Assembly: GCF_002994745.2 (NCBI RefSeq)
Contig: NC_037091.1
Coordinates: 12,276,501-12,340,500, forward strand
Direction of reading: 5' to 3'
From: Rosa chinensis
Lineage: Eukaryota; Streptophyta; Magnoliopsida; Rosales; Rosaceae
DNA: 64,000 bases
The translations under genes and the position numbers were made by a program. Shown here in pieces: positions 55,723 to 64,000 of this stretch (positions are counted from its first letter, which is position 1; every line of letters begins with the position of its first letter). The notes under the pieces are model-generated. The model saw only the letters and a list, made by a program, of their open reading frames with translations, was not told where the DNA came from and made no database searches.

Positions 55723-56402
55723 CTTCTCGACAGGGTGATTTCCTGGTGGTAATGTGCAGAACCTTGGTAGGCATCCTCACTGGTCCCGTCACCCTGAGCC
55801 TCTTGTCCTTGGCACCGCGAACCTAATCAGCACAAACTATCAAACAGAACAGATATCAGAACAACAGGCTAAAAACTAGTACTCAAACAAACAAAACTTC
55901 ATAATCAACACAACTAATGCGCAGAATCATCCAAAAAATGCTTCAATAATTTGCAGAAACCTCAGTTCGACCATGTCCAATATAAGAAAAATTAGTAATT
56001 GATCAAGTATCATGCTTATCAAGCTCATTAAAACCATAACATTGATTGACACGAACGCAATTCGAATATAACAAACACAAGTTACTGAATCCCTAGACAA
56101 GTCTTACTTCAATATATACATTACAACACCCGAATAGAGTATTCAATATAACTATGAAATGGGTCTTTTACTAACATTATAGTCCATTTTCAACACAAAT
56201 TTACAAGAAAAAACGATGGTATAAGCAATATATAACAAATGATAATGAATTAAGCAGAAATTGAATAGAGGAACATGGGAAAGTAAGGACCTTTCTCGAG
56301 GTTCTTGACGTTCTTGGAAGAGAGAGTGATCCTGATCTTCTGGATCTGCTCCGGCGTCTCCTCGAGACCAGGCTTGGTGGGTTTCATCGCTGCGTAAGCC
56401 AT
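55723..56402 (-). pseudogene. RPS20: Ribosomal protein S20 (uS10), exons 1-2 only, with nonsense codon
   Basis: Exon 1 (56402-56291) reads [20 protein letters not shown] and continues to NVKNLEK, a normal start of plant cytosolic uS10. Exon 2 (55836-55723) starts VCAD, then TAG (55825-55823) where Leu is expected, then [20 protein letters not shown] and [11 protein letters not shown], with Arg for Gly in the usual CGEG. Using the later AG acceptor at the TAG would lose the frame. The last exon (TNTWDRFELRVHKRV and onward) is absent; S1P-lyase sequence follows instead. A 34-base A run sits 100 bases upstream of the ATG on the plus strand. Confidence 0.88.
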
Positions 56403-56496
56403 GGTTTTCAAGCTTCTCTGCCTTTACTCTAGGTGACGGCGGAGAATTGAGGGAGCTCTGGAGCAGCGGCTTCAACCTCTAAAGCGATAAACTAGT

Positions 56497-56500
<4 letters not shown>

Positions 56501-56534
<34 letters not shown>
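56501..56534 (+). repeat. Poly(A) homopolymer, 34 bases
   Basis: An uninterrupted A run on the plus strand, upstream of the S20 fragment. It may mark a breakpoint or a retroposed piece. Confidence 0.9.
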
Positions 56535-56537
<3 letters not shown>

Positions 56538-58450
56538 AAACTCAGGCCGATCTGAAACCTCTTCTCCATCACTTGCTGTATCAATCCGCCAGACCAGATC
56601 CTATTACCCTCTGCTTCAATACAAGACCCAATAACCGATTCATCTCTATAAAACAAATTATTCTAGAATCATGAGAAAGCTGAGCCTGGAGGAGACCAAA
56701 ACGAGGACGGAGAGGAGGAAAACAGAGGCCATGAGTCCAACCTCCCGCGCGCCAAAGAAGACTGGTCTGGTGGCGGCTTTGGCTTTGGCTTTGGCTGGAG
56801 AGCAGATCGGCGGATTCTATGGCTGAGCGACGATTTTCCTCCTCCCAGATTTCGATTTCACCCTAGTTTCATTAAAAAAATTGAATATTTACCCATCTCT
56901 GTTTCTACCATGGTAACCAGCTTTTTTTTTTGGGTTTCAATTCTCAACGGCGTTACTGTAGATGTTAGTGTCAAATGAACGGCTGGATTAAATGAATGGC
57001 TGAGATTGCATATTAACTGTAGGTTCACTTGCACCGTCGGTGCGCTGAATAATTCTCGCTGAAATAAAATATGATTTTCCATAATGGACCTTTTCTCTTC
57101 TGCGCCAGAAAAATAGCAAGTTCCAAAGCGAGAACAAGGTATAGATGCATGGTGGGATTTCAAATTCCGATAGGTTTTAGTGTGAGGATTCCCAGAAAGT
57201 GTGAATCTAGGATTCCAGATCCAGCTACTCCACGTGGTCGCACCGTGGTTGTCCTCGTCAGCCCTTTATCGAGGAGAAGCGTTATACGTTGAACTTGGAA
57301 GATCCATGCATGTATCATAAATTTTTTTTCTATCTTTGATATTTTCGATCAAGTGGCTCTCTCTTAGAGTCTCGAGTCTTGAGAACCTAAGTTTGAAAGC
57401 TGAGTCGGTTAGATAGCAATATGCATGGGTAGTAGTGACCACGAGAGCCCGTCTACTTGTACTAGTGCTTGCGCTCACTTTCCAAAACTCTTCTTCCTAT
57501 TTTTTTATCTCTGCGATTCTAGCTGGGAAATTAACAAATAAATCTTAAACCCTACCCACGCCACCTTTCGCATCCTAAACCCTATCCGGCTATCCACCTC
57601 AAATCATATCCTGGTGAGAATTTAAAGCATAATTTTAACCGTGTTGATAAAATCAATAACAAACATGTCACAACTCATTGACACTGAAATAACACAGCTC
57701 AAGCGCTCCATGAGTTTGCATCGAGTTTTCTTCCACCACAACACAAAGCCTTTTTGTGTTTAGATTATCATTTTTTTAATAAAAAAGTAGATTATTATTA
57801 TTATTATTATTATTACCAAGTATGATCTTCATCCTTTTGGTATCATTACTTTGAACTGTAATTAGCTCGAGTAGAGATATGACGGATCTGTAACAAGCTG
57901 AACACAAAACCTTTTTTTGGGAATAGAGGATGTTGTGGACATCTTGCTTTGGAGCTACAACTAAACTTAATGCAGGGACTCTTATTGTATAGTTTTGGCC
58001 ATTAAGTGAAGATATTTCAAAACCCAAGATTTTGCTAGACCCAGTGGAATTGTTTGAATTTTCTCGCGCACCAAGTGATAATGTATTCCTCAAAGCCGCG
58101 CTAGATCATCCATTAGTTAATACAATACTAGTTTAATAAGTATGTTGTAAATAATTATGGTTAAATCATGTAAGTAGATGTTGAGTAATATGTGTCTATC
58201 ACTGTCGATTAGTGATTGATAGACTTGTATGTAGGAGTAATTGACGTTGCTATTAAACATTACCTTCTTGTATACCCATGTACTCCTATATAAACCTCCT
58301 CATGGTGAGATGAAGAGACACACTCCATCTCTATGCGTCCAAACTCTCTCTCTTTCTAAAATACTTTTACTTTCATTTTACAACAAAGTACTATTTTTAA
58401 TTGTTTACCAAAAAAAAGTACTAGTTTTATTTTTCATCCCCATATTCCCA
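56535..58450. other. Spacer, no gene recognised
   Basis: A GC-richer patch at 56690-56830 with a repeated GGCTTTGGCTTT could be a further captured leader sequence, but no protein was recognised. Two CCTAAACCCTA-type telo-box motifs lie near 57546 and 57572, and an (ATT)n run at about 57792-57815. Confidence 0.4.
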
Positions 58451-58454
58451 TATT

Positions 58455-58725
58455 TTTGGGGGGAAAGGAACCAATTTTAAGATCAAACTAATGACCGCAT
58501 TATGACTGCACAACAATACAGAAACCTAGTTAGACCTGGAAAGCCTTGGGTGGAAAGAAACCATTTTTAAGATCAAAATAATCACCTCATTCCTTTTGCA
58601 GACATACGAGAAAAAAGAGAGTAAGAAACCTAGTTAGACCGAGAAAGCTTTAGGTGGAAAGAAACCATTTTTAAGATTGAAATAGTAACCTCATTCCATG
58701 TGCAGACATACAAGAAACGAAGTGT
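58455..58725 (+). repeat. Local tandem repeat, about 105-bp unit, two and a half copies
   Basis: GAAACCTAGTTAGACC plus GGAAAGAAACCATTTTTAAGAT recurs, followed by AATAGTAACCTCATTCC- and TGCAGACATAC-type stretches. Confidence 0.75.
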
Positions 58726-58729
58726 TATG

Positions 58730-60520
58730 AATTCAATTTTTATTTTTTCCACAAGTTGATACACATATATGCAACATTTGTTGATGTTCGTTTAAAGTAT
58801 ATAAACTATTCTTTTTCACCATAGCGAATGTCATATATAATATGAAAACTAAGGTAGATAACTTGATATATTTTGGATTCCATCTAGAGCGCAGCCATAT
58901 AATTTTTGCAATAAAATGAACTTTATGTCCTTCAAACTAAGATTAACTAATTAGCTAATATCCACAGAGTTGTTACAATTTTTTAGACCACAATACGCGT
59001 ACGACATCAGTCATTGATTGAGGAGTGATGGAAAAAGCCAGATGAGGTTGATACCACATATAACGAGTCATTCTGGTTCGTCCATTTGTTACGGGCAAGT
59101 AGCAATAGAGCGACAGTCTGCAAACCATGAACTGTTGTTGTCCATATGCCATTGTAGCTTTGCATATAAATTCTAGATTTAGAGTCTGTCCAAATAGAAC
59201 GGTACGTATTGTAGAACCAGAGAAACAACTTTATTTAACTATTTGAGGGTTTTGTACTTGTCACTTACCGCCACGAAGAAACAACACTCTTCTGGTGACC
59301 GGACCGGCTGTGATGGTCCCCGCCGGACAGGTCACCGTATAGTTTGAGACTCACACATTTAAAAGTTAACATCCCAGTCCATTCACTTACAGGCCACATA
59401 TCAATACCTCATGCTATCCTTTAGGATTAGACTGAAACAGGTTGCATTACTGGCATATGTACTTTGCTAGATTGTTGACATTGTATAACAACGACAGTTC
59501 TGCTAGTTCGAACTGATGATCCTTCTGAAACTTTCACATTATTGTAATGACTTGAACTTGGCGACGGACCATTGATTGAAAGTGATGGGGCAATTTGTAC
59601 ACACTATTGCATGCAAGTGTAGTTTTCGTGCAATCAAGCAACCTAGATTTTTTGTTGGTGAAACAGTAGCTACGTACCTATACACTTCCATAGAAACCAT
59701 ATTTTGCTTGTATATCAATCCTTATCAACTAGATTTCGTGGGCACCCGTATATTCCCAAAAGCATATAAACTTCTTAAGAACTTTCCAAATTTGTTATAC
59801 GTTTATAACTAATCAATCATCTGAGCCTAAACAGTCACTTAATCGATCTCCTAGTCTTTGAGTTATTACTAGAAAGGCTTGTCGCTAAGTACAGAGCTGC
59901 ATTTCTCAAATGATTCTTCTTAACAATTGTAATAATACGATCAATACTTTATTAAAATTATAAGAATTGAATATAAAATATGATACTCGTAAAAAGGAGA
60001 ATTAACAAGAAGATTTTACAAGATAATAATTGTTCTAACTAATTTTGTAATTACCTAGAAATAGATACAAAATGCGAAAAAAAATCAAGATGTATCGTAG
60101 AATTTCTCTTTTTTGCATTATGATGGTCAATGAAAGTGGAAACATTAATTGCTGCATAAAAATTGCTTAAACCGTTAAACTTAGACATTCGGTATTGGTT
60201 AAAAGAGTCTTGACTAATGGAAGGAGTCATTTTTGATATGCCAAGCTGCCCAGTTTATAAGGCCCTTATCTCGTTGGAACCTACCCCAGGAAAAATGAGG
60301 CTATAACCATGTGAGCACAACCAGAATTCAGAGTACCAAAACAGTTTCTGGTAACCACAAGTGGGTGGCAACTCCATACCTATACCTAGGGTTTGAACTT
60401 TGAAGAGTAAAATACAACAGTGTCAGACCAAACTTTTTTTCTCACAAAAGGGTTATGATGTAGTTTTTCTTAATTTTCTAGCTAGCACTCCCTGAAAATA
60501 TAAAATATGTATAGGTATAT
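58730..60520. other. Spacer, no gene recognised
   Basis: Intergenic DNA upstream of YUCCA. A minus-strand open stretch at about 59007-59228 looks somewhat protein-like but matches nothing I know. Confidence 0.4.
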
Positions 60521-60525
60521 ATTCA

Positions 60526-60928
60526 TACAGATCCTATCTAGAGCGAGCCCTCGCTCTGAAATTAAAGTGCGAGGTTGGAGTTTAGGATCACTTTTCGGTC
60601 GCATATCTACATCTCGACCATTTAGTTTTTAGGTACTAATGTATAGATCATCTCTGTAAATTTCAGCTAAATTGATAATCGTTAAAGCATTGATAACTAC
60701 CTTAAAGCTAGTACGGTTCAGGTTTGACAGATTCAGTTTATCTATTGGTTTAAGCGGGTTAGATACCTTAAAAATCATCAATTTGACTGAAATTTTGCAG
60801 AGATGATCTATACATTAGTACCTAAAAACTAAACGGTCGAGATGTGGATATGCGACCGAAAAGTGACCCTAAACTCCAACCTAACACTTTAATTTCAGAG
60901 CGAGGCCTCACTCTTGATAAGATCTGTA
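60526..60928. mobile_element. Hairpin MITE, family copy C
   Basis: About 403 bp. The ends TACAGATC(C)TATCTAGAGCGAG and CTCTTGATAAGATCTGTA are inverted. The shared core includes TTTAGTTTTTAGGTACTAA, TGTATAGATCATCTCTG and the inverted CAGAGATGATCTATACATTA. TATATTCATA occurs on both sides of the element, overlapping the ends. It lies about 375 bp upstream of the YUCCA start codon. Confidence 0.8.
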
Positions 60929-61303
60929 TATTCATAATCATATAGTTAGTGTATTAATTCCTGTGGATTTGTTATTATATGATTGAACTAATTATTCCAA
61001 TAAACAAAAGCAAGGTGGCCTAAAGCTCATCATTTGGAGGAAATCATCATTTTCATATCCCCCTCACTAGCATTAGCTCTCATAGCAAAGACTCCAAGAC
61101 CATATATCTTTATCTCTCTATTTAAACCTCTCCAACCCTCTCTCCCTCTCACAAACTCACACATGCTCACTTGAAACTTCAAACACATTTTACATTCCAT
61201 TTTCTCGCTCTCACTCTCCCTTTCCCTCTCTCTCTCTCTCTCTCTCTACCTAGCCCCTATCTCTTACCAAAAAGACAAACATACCATCATCATCACCATC
61301 ATC
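60929..61303 (+). promoter_or_regulatory. YUCCA promoter and 5' UTR
   Basis: A TATA-like TATTTAAAC at about 61119-61127 is followed by a CT-rich leader with a (CT)n run at 61227-61247 and a CAT-rich stretch just before the start codon. Spacing suggests a TSS near 61150. No auxin response element was confidently placed. Confidence 0.5.
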
Positions 61304-63364
61304 ATGATGCATAATAGTGCTCGTCACAGTCAATCTCTTGACCAAAACGAGCTTTTCTCCCGGAGATGCGTATGGGTGAACGGACCGGTCATCGTCGGCG
61401 CCGGTCCATCAGGCCTAGCAGTTGGTGCTGGTCTTAAAGACCAAGGAGTTCCATTCATCATTCTGGAAAGAGCAGACTGCATTGCTTCACTTTGGCAAAA
61501 GAGAACATATGACCGCCTCAAGCTTCACCTCCCCAAACAGTTTTGCCAATTACCCAACTTCCCATTCCCAGATGATTTCCCAGAATACCCCTCCAAAAAC
61601 CACTTCATCAAGTATCTGGAGTCCTATGCACAGCACTTTGACATAAACCCCAATTTCAATGAGACAGTTCAGTCTGCTAAGTACGATGAGACCTTTGGTC
61701 TTTGGCGGGTGAAGACCATTGCTGCTGCAAGTGGTTCAGGCTCTGCTGTTGAAGTCGAGTACATTTGCCGGTGGCTCGTGGTGGCCACTGGAGAGAATTC
61801 TGAGAAAGTAGTGCCGGAGTTTGAAGGCTTGGAAGACTTTGGCGGCCATATCATGCATGCTTGTGACTACAGATCCGGCGTGGCTTACCGTGGCAAGAAT
61901 GTGTTAGTAGTTGGATGTGGAAATTCTGGCATGGAAGTCTCTCTTGATCTTTGCAACCACGATGCTAGCCCTTCCATGGTTGTTCGAAGTTCGGTAAGTA
62001 TAAAAAAAAAATTCATAAAATTATTCTAGACTATAATATGAAACTGCTATACTCATCAAATTTGTTTATCAAATATATGATGTGTTTTATTGACATTCTT
62101 AAAATGTCACTCCGCATTCTCGGCGCTTTTTTTTTGTGAGTATGAAATACTGAATGACTTCCTACAAATATCAGCAACAACTCTCTATTATTTATATTAA
62201 TTATACTAGAACTTAGTTAGTTCCCTTCTGCGTTATTCTCCAGGTTCATGTTCTGCCAAGGGAAATTCTTGGAAAGTCAACATTTGAATTGGCAATTTTT
62301 CTGATGAAGTGGGTACCACTTTGGCTTACTGACAAGATATTGCTGATACTAGCTTGGATATTTCTGGGAAATCTTGAAAAATATGGTATAAAGAGACCAT
62401 CCACAGGTCCTCTGCAGCTTAAGCACAACTCAGGGAAGACCCCAGTTTTGGACATTGGAGCTCTGCAGAAAATAAGATCTGGTGAAATCAAGGTGGTTCC
62501 TGGAATCAAGAGGTTCTCTCATGGCAGAGTCGAGCTTGTTAATGGGCAAAATCTTGTGATTGATTCTGTCATTTTGGCTACTGGGTATCGCAGCAATGTT
62601 CCTTCATGGCTCAAGGTCAGACTTTGATTTAATCATTTATTAGAATATACAATATTTTCCTTATTAATGTGTTTGGAAGCTTCTATTTTTCAGTCCATGT
62701 GACAGTTATGGATTTTTTTTTCCCTTCAATTTTCTGGAATCATTTGTTTTTGTTATATTTTTTTCCTCTTTATTTTGTGGTCAAGATTCCAAGAAGTACA
62801 GACAGAAAAAGAAAAAAGAAAAAAGAAAAAAAAACGCAGAAGCAAACTGTGGTCAGTTTGTTAGTTTTCTGGGGTGGTCCATTTTATTGAGATTATTGTA
62901 AATTGAAATCAGAGGTCATATTATTATTTTAGAAAAGCTTCTCTATCCAACTTTACCTAGTTGGATTGGAATTTAGACATATTCCTATAAACAGTGGGCT
63001 TTAGTTGTTTGGTACATTTCTTGAATGGGAAAGTTAAGGTTGACATACTTATTCTCAGTATAATTCCAAATTAGGAAAGGGCCTTTTTTTATTTTCTAGG
63101 TAAGTGTACTGATGAATGTGTGCTTTTGTTGTACAGGAAAATGAGTTCTTTTCTGGAGACGGAATCCCCAGAAATCCATTTCCAAATGGTTGGAAAGGGA
63201 AAGCTGGGCTTTATGCAGTTGGGTTCACTAGGAGAGGACTATCTGGAGCATCATTGGATGCCATTGGCGTATCCCAGGACATTGCCAAGAGCTGGAAAGA
63301 AGAAACAAAGCAGAAAAGGAAATCTGTGGCTGCTCGCCACCGCAGATGTATTTCACATTTCTAA
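61304..63364 (+). CDS. YUC: YUCCA flavin-containing monooxygenase (indole-3-pyruvate monooxygenase), complete
   Basis: YUCCA enzymes convert indole-3-pyruvate to indole-3-acetic acid with FAD and NADPH, the rate-limiting step of auxin synthesis. Three exons (61304-61993, 62244-62615, 63137-63364) join to 429 residues plus TAA, the normal length. Visible motifs are the FAD-binding GAGPSG at 32-37, the NADPH-binding GCGNSG at 204-209, ATGENSE at 161-167, and [10 protein letters not shown] at 341-350. [18 protein letters not shown] spans the first junction, and the C-terminus ends HRRCISHF. Two ATGs in a row (61304, 61307) can start it. The sequence is closest, from memory of the family, to the YUC3/5/7/8/9 clade and especially YUC8. 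No defects are visible. Confidence 0.93.
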
Positions 63365-64000
63365 AAATGTCGAAATTACAGTTACATATAATCCGGTCCA
63401 ATCCAGTCCGATCCAATCTGCCCAAATACGGCAAGATTGAAGTGGGTATTTTTGTTTTTTGTTTTTGTTTTTGTTTTTGTTTTTCGTTAGTGATTGATCA
63501 ACTAAAATAGCGATCAGTTTTTGTAGAAAAAATAATGTAGAATACACAAAAGGTAGCCCTCTCCTGTAGAAAACCTAACATTTGAAAATAATTGGACATC
63601 AATTTGTCAAATGGAAGATGAGGCTTATTCTTGTAATTCCTATGGAATTTTGTATTCAAATTTATTTATTTTCATATTCCAATGCAAATCAAGAGGATTC
63701 TCTCTCCCTCTCTCTCACTGGTCTGTAAGCTACAGTTGAAAGAAGTTATTTTTGTTTTTGGTTGTGAGTAAGACAAGTCGGATTTTGTTTGTTTTTTGGG
63801 TGTACTAATCATAAATATAGACGATGGGCTTCCGTCACCCCCAATCTGGCCCAATAAATGTTGTGGACCCTTGTCCTCCACCAGACCCCAACATCACAAA
63901 TCTGGTCAAACTGATTCTGATCCTGACTCTTTAACTGTTTTTAGAAAATAGGTATGGGAGCCTGGGAGGAGTCCGTGATATTGCACATGGAAAATATGAA
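63365..64000 (+). other. YUCCA 3' UTR and downstream sequence
   Basis: Includes a (GTTTTT)n run at about 63451-63482 and no further gene before the window ends. Confidence 0.45.

Noticed and set aside
59007..59228. 73-codon minus-strand open frame
   Set aside because: Somewhat protein-like composition, but no recognised motif and no neighbouring exons could be supported.
1..64000. tRNA, rRNA, CRISPR arrays, LTR retrotransposon gag-pol, operon-type structures
   Set aside because: No tRNA cloverleaf, rDNA, CRISPR repeat-spacer or gag/pol motif was seen. Bacterial-type features do not apply to this plant nuclear DNA.

Overview
The window is nuclear DNA of a flowering plant, almost certainly a eudicot. 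The genes are split by many AT-rich GT-AG introns, intergenic DNA is AT-rich and full of microsatellites and small hairpin transposons, and the recognisable proteins are plant ones: a class XI myosin, a YUCCA flavin monooxygenase, a FAR1-type protein and plant Ulp1-like transposon proteins. I cannot name the species from the sequence alone.

Layout. 1-1.1 kb (minus) holds what looks like the 5' part of an FKBP-type isomerase gene that runs off the left edge. 2.0-3.5 kb holds two 5'-truncated LINE insertions, each carrying an RNase H domain, a poly(A) tail and a perfect target-site duplication. 4.7-21.4 kb (plus) is a complete 39-exon class XI myosin gene of 1538 codons. Two adjacent coiled-coil exons look like a tandem duplication, and a Mutator-like hairpin element sits in the next intron. 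22-30.7 kb has no clear gene, but contains several inverted-repeat elements, including a 1.4 kb Mutator-like element with a 9-bp duplication.

30.8-47.4 kb is a transposon-related accessory region. It starts with gene scraps resembling a VAP27 MSP-domain exon and a Sel1-repeat exon. Next come two tail-to-tail Ulp1 (C48) protease-like genes that share exon sizes. The plus-strand copy has an open reading frame but Ser in place of the catalytic Cys. The minus-strand copy keeps the catalytic residues but has an in-frame stop in the linker. A minus-strand FAR1/MULE transposase-type gene with an intact DDE triad follows, and its N-terminal exon is tandemly duplicated in frame.

47.9-51.7 kb is a diverged tandem repeat with a 176-bp period, overlaid by two larger duplications. 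51.9-52.4 kb is one of three copies of a hairpin MITE that sits in TA-rich microsatellite DNA (the others are at 25.9 and 60.5 kb).

53.3-56.4 kb (minus) is a row of three unrelated broken gene fragments in one orientation: ribosomal protein S20 exons 1-2, sphingosine-1-phosphate lyase exons 1-3, and the last two exons of cofactor-independent phosphoglycerate mutase. This is the pattern left by a gene-capturing transposon such as a Helitron or Pack-MULE. 61.3-63.4 kb (plus) is a complete three-exon YUCCA auxin-biosynthesis gene.

The clearly intact host genes are the myosin and YUCCA. The most unusual parts are the paired Ulp1 genes with one inactivated active site, the captured gene-fragment array, the duplicated exons in two separate genes, and the 176-bp repeat.
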